Of a DNA stretch of 64,000 bases, positions 35,601-44,548 are shown piece by piece. How positions within the stretch are numbered: position 1 is the first letter of the stretch; the number at the start of each line of letters is the position of its first letter. The stretch covers positions 1-64,000 of the forward strand of contig JBAXOB010000021.1 of assembly GCA_037133475.1 (NCBI GenBank). The letters run 5' to 3'. This stretch comes from CAIVAT01 sp037133475 (GTDB taxonomy: Bacteria; Bacteroidota; Bacteroidia; Bacteroidales; FEN-979). The notes beneath the pieces were generated by a model that was not told the DNA's origin, made no database searches, and saw only the letters and a list, made by a program, of their open reading frames with translations. Position numbers and translations under genes: made by a program.

Positions 35601-37031
35601 GAACATTTTCCCTTCGATACCCACCAGGCTTAAAATCGGCAGGTATACCACCAGGATGATGATTTGCCCGAAAGTGGCGGAACTCATCATATTCTTTGAA
35701 GACTCCAGCACGTAATGATCCATCTGCTTTCGTGACAATTGCGAAAAACCGGGATTCCCCGACTTCGCCAGCGACAGGCGATGAACCACGTTTTCGACGA
35801 TGATCACGGCCCCGTCGACGATCAGGCCGAAATCGATGGCCCCCAGGCTCATCAGGTTTCCTGAAATGCCAAACAGCTTCATCATGGAGATGGCAAAAAG
35901 CATCGAAAGCGGAATCACCGATGCCACCACCAGACCGGCCCTGATGCTGCCCAGCATCAATACCAGGACTAAGATCACGATCAGTCCGCCCTCCACGAGG
36001 TTACGGGTAACCGTTCCAACAGCCCGTCTGACCAGGTCGGTACGATCGAGGTAAGGTTCGATAAATAAACCTTCCGGCAGGGAGGAGGCGATCATCTCCA
36101 TCCGTTTCTTCACCTGGGTCACCACCTCGGTTGCATTGGCCCCCCGGAGCATCATCACCACGCCTCCGACGACTTCCGAAGTATCACAAATGAGCGCCCC
36201 GTAACGGATGGCATGGCCAAACCTGACCTCCGCCAGGTCACGGATCAGCACCGGGGTCCTCCCCGAACCTCCCCGGACCACGATATTGCCAATATCTTCC
36301 AGGGTGCCTGCCAAACCGACGCCCCTGATAAAATATGAATTCTGACCCTTTTCAATATAGGCGCTTCCCGTATTTTCATTATTTTCTTCCAGCGCGGTAA
36401 AAATTTCAGGCACCGAGATCTTCATGCTTTTAAGACGATCGGGATTTATGGCAACCTCGTATTCTTTCACATAACCGCCATAACTGTTGACCTCCGCCAC
36501 ACCGGGTGTTCCGAGCAATTCCCGTTTGACGATCCAGTCCTGGATGGTTCTGAGATCGGTCAGGGAATACTTGCCCTCGTACCCTTTTCCGACCCTGAGC
36601 AGGTACTGGTAAACCTCACCTAACCCCGTGGTTACCGGGGCCATCTCAGGGTGGGTGACTCCCTGGGGAATTTGCGTCTCCGCCTCCTTTAATCTTTCGC
36701 TGATCTGCTGCCGGGCCCTGAAAATATCGGCAGCATCCTTAAATACGATGGTCACCACCGACAACCCCAGTCTCGAAATGGAGCGAAGTTCCACGATGTC
36801 GGACACCGTAGCCACTGCAACCTCGATGGGTGCGGTAATATATTTTTCAACCTCCTGGGTGGCCAGCGTGGGGGCGATAGAGATCACCTGGACCTGGTTG
36901 TTGGTGATGTCCGGCACCGCATCCAGGGGCAGGTGGATCACCGACCAGATGCCCCAAACGAGCAGTACAACAACAAATAACCCGGTATAAATTTTATGCT
37001 GAATGGAAAAGGTAATGATGCTGCGTATCAT
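32646..37031 (-). CDS. CzcA/CusA heavy-metal RND pump fused to a TolC-type domain
   Basis: 1461 residues from the ATG at 37,031. Residues 1-1030 are an HME-RND pump with the TM4 motif DFGLIVDGAVIIVEN, the signature of the divalent-cation group (Zn/Co/Cd/Ni) rather than Cu/Ag. Near 1040-1060 a hydrophobic segment followed by SSFPAGAQ resembles a signal sequence. The last 400 residues are helical repeats of a TolC-type outer-membrane protein. Bacteroidota commonly carry this fusion. The signal-like segment suggests processing that frees the outer-membrane part, but that is inference. Confidence 0.9.
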   Translation of the reverse strand: MIRSIITFSIQHKIYTGLFVVVLLVWGIWSVIHLPLDAVPDITNNQVQVISIAPTLATQEVEKYITAPIEVAVATVSDIVELRSISRLGLSVVTIVFKDAADIFRARQQISERLKEAETQIPQGVTHPEMAPVTTGLGEVYQYLLRVGKGYEGKYSLTDLRTIQDWIVKRELLGTPGVAEVNSYGGYVKEYEVAINPDRLKSMKISVPEIFTALEENNENTGSAYIEKGQNSYFIRGVGLAGTLEDIGNIVVRGGSGRTPVLIRDLAEVRFGHAIRYGALICDTSEVVGGVVMMLRGANATEVVTQVKKRMEMIASSLPEGLFIEPYLDRTDLVRRAVGTVTRNLVEGGLIVILVLVLMLGSIRAGLVVASVIPLSMLFAISMMKLFGISGNLMSLGAIDFGLIVDGAVIIVENVVHRLSLAKSGNPGFSQLSRKQMDHYVLESSKNMMSSATFGQIIILVVYLPILSLVGIEGKMFRPMAQTVGLAIIGAIILSLTYVPVISSLVMNRKQERGIPLSEKLMQLLHRLFEPVFGYALGHKVRILVVTFILSVAALWMFLDLGGEFIPTLEEGDLASGIMTLQGGSLTHTVETVKKANKILKENFPEVKYAVCKVGAGEIPTDPTPVETGDYIITMRDKSLWTSVSTREEMVEKMKEKVGALPGVAFSFQQPISMRFNELMTGSKQDVAVKIFGDDLDILAGKGEELAAIIEKVNGVQDIQVEKVTGAPQISVVYNRTKMARYGLRISDVNEILRTAFAGNRAGVIYENEKRFDLVVRFTDDFRHDIENVRQLYLPLDDGRQIPLAEVAEIGLKNGTAQVSRENGKRRVTVSFNVRGRDVQSIIGEVRQLASAGVKLPPGYFITYGGQFENLVEARNRLLIVVPLALVLIFILLFFTFHSVKQTLLIFSAVPLAAIGGVFALYLRGMNFSISAGVGFIALFGVAVLNGIVLVTEFNRLEREGMTDLYQRVIEGLKSRLRPILMTASVASLGFLPMAVSTSAGAEVQKPLATVVIGGLVSSTLLTIIVMPVLYILLSGTWWQARKKLLPGPLLVFMMAAALCLVSSFPAGAQVAGAGNPGHVSVYTLQQALDQAMTRNGMVKRAVMEVENRKILRQTDLDFENMEFGFSYGRMNSARQDDELTVSQRFLFPSTYVMQSRVGREMVEQAGLMAGLAKNEVSARVKSTYYELAWCHARLTLLKFQDSIFGNFLHAALSRYQKGETSLLERMTAESQLLAVKNRIGQATADIRIRECRLQTLINESNEIRIADTILVRLKFAIPPDSNTVVMNPSLLLLKSQVKLAKLEKNAEVSRILPGITLGYFTQSNREISPTARFTGFQGGLSLPILYSGRKGKIESAGIQEKMAREEFQFQSNSLSHSLHILLQEYEKYSRSVDYYETQALRQAQLLLDQAGISYRAGAIDYMEYVQNLRLGIEIRENYLETLNAYNQSVIALELLTNRIN

Positions 37032-37161
37032 ATAGCCTGGATTTATGGTAATACGATGAATTAACCGGCAGCCACGCAAATGCAGATATGATTATCGCAT
37101 GGCAGCATGACCTGCCGGGAGAAAAAAGTAAAAAAGGAATGAAATAGGGTCGGTGGGAAAA

Positions 37162-37491
37162 TTACACTTTGGGGGGCTCCCAGGCAACCATCGAATAATC
37201 AGAGAGACGGTGCCGGTTATCCGGAAAAACAAGTTTTTGCGATAAAAAGGCAATTCCGCTGATGACACAGCCCTGCGTCACCTCCATCGCCACATTGCAA
37301 CAGGAACAGGAACAAAACGGGGAACAGCAGCCGGGATGGTCAGCATGACCGGGAACGGATATACCAGTGCCGGGAAGAGGGGTAGTGTTTACCTGGCTTA
37401 TGACATCATCCATGCATGGCATGAGCGCGAGCAGGAGCACATAGCCGGCCAGAAATACGCAAATCACCCTGGTGCCGATATTTTTCTTCAC
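37162..37491 (-). CDS. DUF6660-like Cys-rich exported protein
   Basis: 109 residues with an N-terminal signal-like hydrophobic segment, then a His/Cys cluster: HADHPGCCSPFCSCSCC at about 49-65, six cysteines close to a His-Asp-His. The pattern matches small DUF6660 proteins that sit upstream of CzcA-type pumps in Bacteroidota. It is the first gene of the metal-efflux operon, 130 bases before the pump. Metal binding or sensing in the periplasm is likely but not shown. Confidence 0.7.
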   Translation of the reverse strand: MKKNIGTRVICVFLAGYVLLLALMPCMDDVISQVNTTPLPGTGISVPGHADHPGCCSPFCSCSCCNVAMEVTQGCVISGIAFLSQKLVFPDNRHRLSDYSMVAWEPPKV

Positions 37492-37844
37492 CCTGCAAAA
37501 TTATGAAATTTTCTCAAGGAACAATTTCCTGCAAACCCTCTTTGATCATTATGAATTTGATTGGTCGTTAAGATACCATAGAAATTGTTTGACGGAATTT
37601 TCATGTTCAAAGACCCCATACGTCGGATTCCTTTTATGCCAAAACAGTTCCAGGATCTTTCCTGGCCCAATTATGATCTGTCAACAAGCAGAATATCAAG
37701 GTATAATTGTCATCCGTCAGGTGAAATTTCTTTCAATCCCGTTTGCAGGTTTAAGAGGAACCCGAAAAAATTGAGAATTCAATTTTGTGCCGGGGCTGAA
37801 ACATTTTTGTTTAATTTGGCTTTTGATTTGGAAATGGGAATATT
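37492..37844. other. 353-base divergent intergenic region
   Basis: No gene recognised. It contains the promoters of the leftward metal-efflux operon and the rightward MscS gene. Small open frames on both strands look like chance. No palindrome stands out. Confidence 0.4.
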
Positions 37845-39500
37845 ATGAACCGAAAAATTGTTGTCCTTCTCCTGGTCAGCCTCTTATGGTTTACCCGGGC
37901 ATTACCTGCCGTTGCCGCACCTGATACGACGCAGGCCAGGGATTCATTATCCCATCCTAAAAAGGAGATGAAGGGGGCTGTTGTAGCGCCTTTTGGCATG
38001 TCCGTCTTTAACATATACACCAGGCTGGGCCCATTTTCGCCGGAAGAGCGGGCGAAGGCCATAGAGAAAAAACTGAAGGTCATTGCCGATGATCCCTTTT
38101 ACCGAAGCGACTCCATCCGCCTGATCGAAGGCGAGACAACCTGCGACATCATGTACAGGGAAACGGTGATCACCACGGTCAACGATGGCGATGCCAGGGC
38201 GGAAGGAGCCACCAGGGCGCTTGTCGCAGGTGCAAGGCAGGCAAAGATCATCTATGCCATCCAGAACTTCAGGACCATCAACAGTTTCGGGGAGATCCTA
38301 AGGAAGGTGGCAATTTCTGCAGGTATCCTGCTGCTGCTGATTGTGCTGATCACCCTGATCAACAAGCTGTTCAGGTATCTGAAAGGAAAAACAACCTTCG
38401 GGCAGAATAAGATCATGAAAACGCTGCACCTGCAGGATTACGCATTTTTTAACAGGCAGCGGCAGCTGGCGATTCTCCACGGGTTCCTCAAGGTGGTTCA
38501 GTGGCTGCTGATCCTGATCCTACTGATCGTGACACTGCTGACCATTTTTTTCCTGTTACCCTGGACGAAAGCCATCAGTATCGGCATCCTGGGTTTCGTG
38601 ATCAACCCTCTCAAGGATATCATTTTTAGTTTCTGGAAGTATATCCCGAACCTGATCACCATCCTGGTCATAATATTTGTGGCAAGGCTTATCATCAAGT
38701 TGTTCCGGTTTCTGAAAGTTGAAGTCGAGAAAGAGACGCTGCGGTTCCCCGGGTTTTATGCCGACTGGGCCCTTCCAACCTTTAATATCCTAAGGGTGCT
38801 GATCATCATTTTCACCATCGTGGCCATCTGGCCCTACCTGCCGGGTTCGGGATCACAGATTTTCCAGGGGGTCTCGGTATTCGCCGGGCTGGTTTTTTCC
38901 TTAACCTCTGCAAGCGCCCTGTCGAACTTCATGGCGGGGCTCACCATCACCTATACGCGCGCCTTCAAGCTGGGCGACCGCGTAAAGATCGGCGAGGTTA
39001 CCGGCGATATCATTGAGAAATCGATGCTGGTGACCAAGATCAGGACCATCAAGAACGAGGAGATCACCGTTCCGAACACCAAGATCATGAATTCGGAGGT
39101 CATCAACTACAGCACCTGTGCGCACGGCCACGGGCTGATCGTTCATACCACCGTCACCATCGGGTATGACGCCCCCTGGCGGCAGGTCCACCAGTTGCTT
39201 ATTGATGCGGCGCTGCAGACCAGCCTGATCCTGGAAACACCGGCACCCTTTGTACTGCAGACAGCCCTGAATGATTTTTATATCAGTTACCAGCTGAACG
39301 CCTATACACGGTCGCCCAACCAGATGGCCCAAATTTTTTCAGACCTGCATCAGCATATCCAGGATTCATTCAATAATGCCGGGGTCGAGATCATGTCGCC
39401 GCATTACAAGGCTGTCCGCGATGGGAATACCATTGCCATCCCGGAGGAAAACCGGGAAACAGAATATACGCCACCCTCCTTCAGGGTCGACAGCCATTAA
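37845..39500 (+). CDS. MscS-family mechanosensitive channel
   Basis: 551 residues. A cleavable signal peptide (ending about 25, LPAVAA), a periplasmic region to about 165, then four or five transmembrane helices (about 160-180, 220-245, 265-285, 315-335, 345-375). The last is followed by the MscS pore signature (Gly/Ala-rich SASALSNFMAG) and the beta domain GDRVKIGEVTGDIIE. Opens on membrane tension to release solutes. Longer than E. coli MscS (286 residues), as is common for multi-domain homologues. Convergent with the DUF421 gene by 4 overlapping bases. Confidence 0.9.
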   Translation: MNRKIVVLLLVSLLWFTRALPAVAAPDTTQARDSLSHPKKEMKGAVVAPFGMSVFNIYTRLGPFSPEERAKAIEKKLKVIADDPFYRSDSIRLIEGETTCDIMYRETVITTVNDGDARAEGATRALVAGARQAKIIYAIQNFRTINSFGEILRKVAISAGILLLLIVLITLINKLFRYLKGKTTFGQNKIMKTLHLQDYAFFNRQRQLAILHGFLKVVQWLLILILLIVTLLTIFFLLPWTKAISIGILGFVINPLKDIIFSFWKYIPNLITILVIIFVARLIIKLFRFLKVEVEKETLRFPGFYADWALPTFNILRVLIIIFTIVAIWPYLPGSGSQIFQGVSVFAGLVFSLTSASALSNFMAGLTITYTRAFKLGDRVKIGEVTGDIIEKSMLVTKIRTIKNEEITVPNTKIMNSEVINYSTCAHGHGLIVHTTVTIGYDAPWRQVHQLLIDAALQTSLILETPAPFVLQTALNDFYISYQLNAYTRSPNQMAQIFSDLHQHIQDSFNNAGVEIMSPHYKAVRDGNTIAIPEENRETEYTPPSFRVDSH

Positions 39501-40021
39501 TTCTGATCGGCAAGCACCTTATGGGCCCTGCGGTGCCGGTGCGACCGTTTGGTAAAATCGTTCGACAGGACGCTGATGTTGCCATCCACCTCGAGTACCG
39601 CAAGGTCGACCTCCCCTACCGAAGCCACGCCGTGTTCGCGGATAGCCTGCATCACCTCCGCCTCTGAAATCCCGGCCATCTGCAGGTGGGACGGGATCAC
39701 TTTCCCATGGTAGACCAGCATGATGGCATCGCCCTGGACCAGCCTGCCGAATTTTGGAAATTTGAGCTGCAGCTTCTTCAGGATAAAATTCACCGAAAAC
39801 AGCGCCAGCGCCGCGGCAAACCCGCCAAAAAGGGTGTTGTCGCCCAGCACCATGGCATTTTGCACGGCATTGCTGATCAGCAGGATAAAGACCAGGTCAA
39901 AGACCGACAACTGCGACAGCTCCTTCTTGCCGAACAACCTTATGGCAAGGATAATGAAAAGATAGACTGCGACTGAACTGAATACAATGCGCAGGTAGGG
40001 ATTCTGTATGATCGATTCCAT
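39497..40021 (-). CDS. DUF421 (YetF-like) membrane protein
   Basis: 174 residues from the ATG at 40,021 (an in-frame extension to 40,228 reads as non-coding). Three transmembrane helices at about 10-30, 40-58 and 62-82. The LFGKKELSQLSVFDLV stretch and a C-terminal soluble domain with MLVYHGKVIP and the HLQMAGISEAEVMQAIREHG helix are the DUF421 hallmarks. Function unknown; YetF relatives are membrane proteins of Bacillus spores and stress. Confidence 0.85.
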   Translation of the reverse strand: MESIIQNPYLRIVFSSVAVYLFIILAIRLFGKKELSQLSVFDLVFILLISNAVQNAMVLGDNTLFGGFAAALALFSVNFILKKLQLKFPKFGRLVQGDAIMLVYHGKVIPSHLQMAGISEAEVMQAIREHGVASVGEVDLAVLEVDGNISVLSNDFTKRSHRHRRAHKVLADQN

Positions 40022-40290
40022 AGGTGAAATTTTCGCTAAAGATAGTAAAAACGTCAGTTCCCGATATGGCGTAAACGGCAGGCAGGCCTGATCCGAAAGG
40101 TTATGGATTGATAAAATGAAAATTTTTGCAATTATTTCTCCAATCCAGTCGAAACTGTCATCTGATATATTGAAAAAATGATTTGGAAATAAAATATACA
40201 TTAAATTTGGATAACAGGAATCAGGCAATTATCAATATATAATCATAAGAATGCAAATCAATAATTAATTAACCTTAAATCAACTGTATT

Positions 40291-40841
40291 ATGAAAACAA
40301 ACCTGTTTCTGATTACACTTTTCCTCACGTTAACCACATCTTTATTCTCTCAGGAAATCCCGCCTGCACCCTCCAACAAGGCTGTTGTTTATTTCGTCAG
40401 GCCAAGTTCCACCGGTTTTGCCATCAACTTCAGTTATTTTGACAGTACCAAATTAATCGGAATATTTGCAGGAAAAGGGTATTTCAGGTATGAATGCGAA
40501 CCCGGCACCCATCTTTTCTGGGCACGGTCGGAAAACAAAGACTTTGTTGAATCGCATGTTGAGGCTGGAAAGATCTACTTTCTTGAAGCCGTTGTGCAGA
40601 TGGGGTGGGTGAAGGCCCAGGTTGCCTTAGAACCCGTCGATCCTAATAACGCCAAAAAGATGAAGGGTATTTTAAAAGTTCTTGCAAAAAAACCCCGGAA
40701 ACATTCACGGAGGATGAGCTAAAAAGCAGGTCAGAAGAATTTACCGACGTCGTTGCACGCGGCATGGCAAAGCACAAGGAGGATATAGCAAAGGGAAATT
40801 CAATAAAACAGCTTGAAGCATCCATGTTTTATGCCAAATAG
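40291..40841 (+). pseudogene. DUF2846-type exported protein with a -1 frame change at an A7 tract
   Basis: The 0-frame product (143 residues) has a signal peptide (ending LTTSLFSQ) and a beta-rich body with VVYFVRPSS and GYFRYECEPGTHLFWA, the DUF2846 pattern, but ends abruptly in a basic tail at 40,722. From the A run at 40,686-40,692 the -1 frame continues for 49 residues (TPETFTEDELKSRS...ASMFYAK) to TAG at 40,841 and has normal coding composition. A AAA AAA in the 0 frame is a recognised slippery heptamer. It could be programmed frameshifting, a one-base indel or a sequencing error. Confidence 0.7.
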
Positions 40842-40991
40842 CCGGCATGATCAAACCAGCAGGTTATACATAGGAAACCTCTCCACAGCTTTTTCCCATC
40901 CTGAAAAGCAGTGGAGAGGTTTCATTAAATACCAGCAACCGGAGAATAACAGGGGGATCAGCATTTTTCGAAATCCTGCGAAGGAATATAT

Positions 40992-41189
40992 TTGGATTTT
41001 ATCTGCCATTTTTATGGGAAACAAGGAAATGATTGCTGCAATTTACAACCCCGGGGGACCGGTTGCTTTGCAACTGTATTTACTCACAATAAAAGCAATA
41101 TATCCGATCTGCCTGACGGAATTTATTTCCTGCAGGTTGGTATAGGCAAAGTGACTGTGTTTACTGCGTTTGCAGAGGAACAACATTAA
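40992..41189 (+). pseudogene. remnant of a type IX secretion C-terminal domain
   Basis: The 3' part of this frame ends in ISDLPDGIYFLQVGIGKVTVF, closely like the last strands of T9SS type A sorting domains, then a stop at 41,189. The upstream sequence has no matching secreted domain and is out of frame. Probably a leftover of a secreted protein gene. Confidence 0.5.
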
Positions 41190-41325
41190 TAATCAGGCAG
41201 CCCTGCAATGATGAATAAAAATTATTATGACAATATTATCAGTTTTGTAATGCCGTTTGTATTATTTTTGGTAATATTGTTCCATTGCGACAACCTATCA
41301 CCAATTGAACTTAATAACTTCCTGG

Positions 41326-41569
41326 ATGAAAAATATTTTATGCCTTTTTATTCTTTTCCGGGATCTCAGTTTATGATCAAATAAACGAGCCTGCAGTCCG
41401 GAACTATTTTGAAGATGGCCTGGCTCAATTTAATCCAGCCCAATACAACACGATTCCCATGTTTACCATCCAGCCCGATTCGACCGTTTCACATGCTGCA
41501 TATTATTCCCGGACTCTCCTAAAACTGTTGTTCCGGGTAAAAACAGGTGGAGTCCAGACACCACACTAA
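41326..41569 (+). pseudogene. small exported protein gene with a frameshift
   Basis: An ATG at 41,326 starts a signal-like segment (MKNILCLFILF); from 41,360 one base further the frame continues as GISVYDQINEPAVRNYFEDG... for 69 codons to TAA at 41,569. The two halves join only by a +1 shift near TTTTCCGGG. Another frame (41,208-41,384) encodes a 58-residue peptide with one membrane helix but overlaps this and is less gene-like. The whole 40.8-41.6 kb stretch holds only decayed frames. Confidence 0.45.
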
Positions 41570-41623
41570 AAACGGGGCGGGACTGAAAAGCCATATGAGT
41601 AAGAAAATTTATAATCGCCTTTT

Positions 41624-43603
41624 ATGAAAACAAAAACCGTCATCGCCCTGCTTACCCTGTTTTTCACGGCCGCTTTACCGGCTGTAAATACGCTAGCCCA
41701 GACTCCCGACTGGCAATGGGCAAAAAGCATCTCGGGCAATGCCAATGAAACCTGCCGCCACATGGCAACGGATCCAAGCGGGAATGTTTATATTGTCGGG
41801 GATTTCAAGAGTGCTTCCATAACCATAGGGACGACTATTTTATTCAATACAAATGCAGGATCCGAAGATGTTTTTATTGCCAAATATGACCGGTCGGGAA
41901 ATGTATTATGGGCGAAATGCGCCGGAGGCAGTAGTACAGATTACGGTTTTGGAATTTGTACGGATGCGGGTGGCAATGTTTATATAACCGGAAGTTTTGA
42001 AAGCACCTCGATCACCTTTGATGCCTTTACCCTGTCAAATGCAGGATCTTCCGAATTTGACGGTTTCATTGTCAAATACAGTCCTTCAGGTACTGTTTTA
42101 TGGGCTAAGCGCATGGGGGGAAGTTCCTGGGATGACGGGTATAGTATAACGTCAGATTTGAATGGTAATATTTTTGTTACCGGTGATTTCGACAGCGATA
42201 TCATTGATTTTGGAGGCAAATCCTTAACAAGGACCGGAACCGGGATAAATTTTTATCTCGTAAAATATGATCCGGCCGGAACCGTCTTGTGGGCGAAAAA
42301 TGCCAATGGCAGTGGTACGAATATAGATGGTTGTATTGCTGCAGACGCAAATGGAAATGTGGTTGTATCAGGACCATACCAGGGCAGTACCATGACATTC
42401 GGTTCGGTTGTTTTGCCTTCCGGGTTTTACGGAGCCGTGTTCATCGTCAAATATAGTGCATCGGGTAATGTACTATGGGCAAAAAGTGCTGATGGTTGTG
42501 GCTATGAAACAAGTTATGGGATAGCCACTGACCCCTCAAACAACATTTATATAACAGGCACTTTTCAAAGTGCCAGCATCAGTTTCGATAATATCAAATT
42601 GATTAATTCAGAGTTGAATGCCATATGTACCGGGAATTTTGACATGTTTTTCGTCAAATATAATTCCTCCGGCAGCGCAGTCTGGGCTAAATGCTACGGC
42701 AGTAATGATCCTTATGGAGATGGTTACGTTCTTTCAAATAGTATCGTTTCTGACGGAAGTGCCAGTATTTATGCTATTGGAACTTTCAACAGTGATTCTC
42801 TCGTATTTGACACTCCCCCGTTAAAAAACAGCCTTTCAGGAACCAACGATATCTTTATTGCGAAATTTGATTATTCGGGGAATGCCGTTTGGTCGAAAAA
42901 TGCAGGGAGCAGCGGTTCCGATTGGGGAACCGGCATTGTTACCGGTAGTAATGGCGATGTTTTTGTTTCGGGGGATTTTTGGAGTCAATCTGTTAATTTT
43001 GGCAATAATTACCTGACCAACACAGGGGGTTCTGATATTTATACAGGTCTGCTTTCGGGAATTTGCTCTGCTGCCACAATAGCTGTTCAACCTCAGAACC
43101 AGACTGTGTCAGAAGGCACACCGGCAACATTCAGCGTTACAGCGTCGGGCACACCTCCCTTCGCATATCAGTGGTATGTTAATGGCCAGATTCCCCATTA
43201 TGGCGAGGTTTCGACAAATTCCACATACCTTGCAAACATTCCCCCAACAGAAGGGAACGGATTTTCTTATTACTGTCTGGTCTTCAATTGCAGCGGCAGT
43301 AATGCTGTTAAAAGCAATACAGCCATCCTGGCAACCAACCTGGGGATTGGGGAACCTGGAAAAAATGAATTTATCACCCTTTATCCCAATCCTGCTTCAG
43401 GCAAATTTACCGTCAGCATGGGTATCGGCAGGATTCAACGTATCGAGATTTACAATGTGTTCGGGGAGAAAATTTATGCAACTTCCAGTGTCGGACAGCA
43501 GGCATCGTCAGAAGTTGAAATTTCCGGTATTCCTAAAGGAGTTTATTTTGTAAATATTTATGATGCGACAACCGTTTATGTCAGAAAAATCGTGGTGCAA
43601 TAA
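41624..43603 (+). CDS. secreted beta-propeller (SBBP-type) protein with T9SS sorting domain
   Basis: 659 residues. Signal peptide ends near NTLAQ (26). About six repeats of roughly 65-75 residues run from 28 to 485, each carrying a GNVYI-GDF-type start and a VLWAK-type end, with a Phe/Asp IVKYD strand between, as in SBBP seven-bladed beta-propellers. An Ig-like domain follows at about 485-570 (VQPQNQTVSEGTPATFSV). The last 80 residues are a type A sorting signal (LYPNPASGKF, YNVFGEKIY, IPKGVYFVNI). Exported through T9SS. Ligand or substrate unknown. Confidence 0.88.
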   Translation: MKTKTVIALLTLFFTAALPAVNTLAQTPDWQWAKSISGNANETCRHMATDPSGNVYIVGDFKSASITIGTTILFNTNAGSEDVFIAKYDRSGNVLWAKCAGGSSTDYGFGICTDAGGNVYITGSFESTSITFDAFTLSNAGSSEFDGFIVKYSPSGTVLWAKRMGGSSWDDGYSITSDLNGNIFVTGDFDSDIIDFGGKSLTRTGTGINFYLVKYDPAGTVLWAKNANGSGTNIDGCIAADANGNVVVSGPYQGSTMTFGSVVLPSGFYGAVFIVKYSASGNVLWAKSADGCGYETSYGIATDPSNNIYITGTFQSASISFDNIKLINSELNAICTGNFDMFFVKYNSSGSAVWAKCYGSNDPYGDGYVLSNSIVSDGSASIYAIGTFNSDSLVFDTPPLKNSLSGTNDIFIAKFDYSGNAVWSKNAGSSGSDWGTGIVTGSNGDVFVSGDFWSQSVNFGNNYLTNTGGSDIYTGLLSGICSAATIAVQPQNQTVSEGTPATFSVTASGTPPFAYQWYVNGQIPHYGEVSTNSTYLANIPPTEGNGFSYYCLVFNCSGSNAVKSNTAILATNLGIGEPGKNEFITLYPNPASGKFTVSMGIGRIQRIEIYNVFGEKIYATSSVGQQASSEVEISGIPKGVYFVNIYDATTVYVRKIVVQ

Positions 43604-43724
43604 TACTTTTTGCGGTTAGGACAGCAACACAATGACCTCGGGTCTGATCGAACTGACGCATAACAAAATGAGCCATGGGCTGGCAATCGTATCCTTAAAA
43701 ACGGCTTTCAGACCCGCCAAAAAA

Positions 43725-44474
43725 CTACATATTCAGCGCCTGCTTGAGGATCTTGTACCCGGCTGTGCTGGCGCGCAGCTTGGCGCCGGTTTTTGTCAGT
43801 ACGGCATAATTTTCCTTGTCGTAATATTCGATCCTGTCGATAAACCGGGCATTGACGATATATGACCTGTGGATGCGGATAAACTGTGCGGGGTCGAGAT
43901 GGGTTTCAAAATACTTCATGGTCTTCTCCTTCAGATGTTTGGCATCTTTGGTGAAGATCATCACGTAGTCGCCCTCCGCCTCCAGGTACACCACCTCGTC
44001 GATCGGAATTACACTCACCTTATGCCTTGATTTCACCGCGATGCGTTGCAGGAACTCGGGATTTTCCTCCAGGGTTTTCACCAGGTTCTGCACAGGTGCA
44101 GCAGCCCTTTCGCCGCTCCCGGCCTGGGCCAGCGCCTTTTGCACCGCCTGGGTGAACCGCTCCTTCGAATAGGGTTTTAACAGGTAGTCGATGGCATTCA
44201 TCTCAAAGGCCTTGATGGCGTACTGGTCGTATGCCGTGCTGAAGATGATCAGGGGCGGCTGTTCGAGCAGGTCGAGCAATTCCAGTCCCGTCAGCTTGGG
44301 CATCTGGACATCGAGAAATACCAGGTCGGGCTTCAGCTCCTGGATGGCTTTCAGGCCGCTGAAGCCATCGGCAAATTCGCCCAGGATCTCTATCTCTGGA
44401 AAATCCTTCAGGTAAAACCTGACAACATCCCTGGCGGGCTGTTCATCGTCGATAAGAATGGTGCGGAGGGCCAT
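43725..44474 (-). CDS. LytTR-family response regulator
   Basis: 249 residues: receiver domain 1-125 with phospho-acceptor Asp55 (FLDVQMPK) and Lys near 102 (LLKPYS), linker, and a LytTR DNA-binding domain at about 145-247. It pairs with the sensor kinase encoded 74 bases upstream. Regulates gene expression on kinase signal; target genes not evident, though the LiaF-like gene is part of the same cluster. Confidence 0.92.
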   Translation of the reverse strand: MALRTILIDDEQPARDVVRFYLKDFPEIEILGEFADGFSGLKAIQELKPDLVFLDVQMPKLTGLELLDLLEQPPLIIFSTAYDQYAIKAFEMNAIDYLLKPYSKERFTQAVQKALAQAGSGERAAAPVQNLVKTLEENPEFLQRIAVKSRHKVSVIPIDEVVYLEAEGDYVMIFTKDAKHLKEKTMKYFETHLDPAQFIRIHRSYIVNARFIDRIEYYDKENYAVLTKTGAKLRASTAGYKILKQALNM

Positions 44475-44548
44475 AGATTTTTACTTATTACGGTTATGAA
44501 GGTAACAGGATAAAATATTTCATGCGACCCCCGGCAGTTTCCGGGCGA

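Noticed and set aside
40813..41145. 110-codon plus-strand frame
   Set aside because: Overlaps the end of the DUF2846 extension and has no protein-like pattern; the T9SS-like tail is in another frame.
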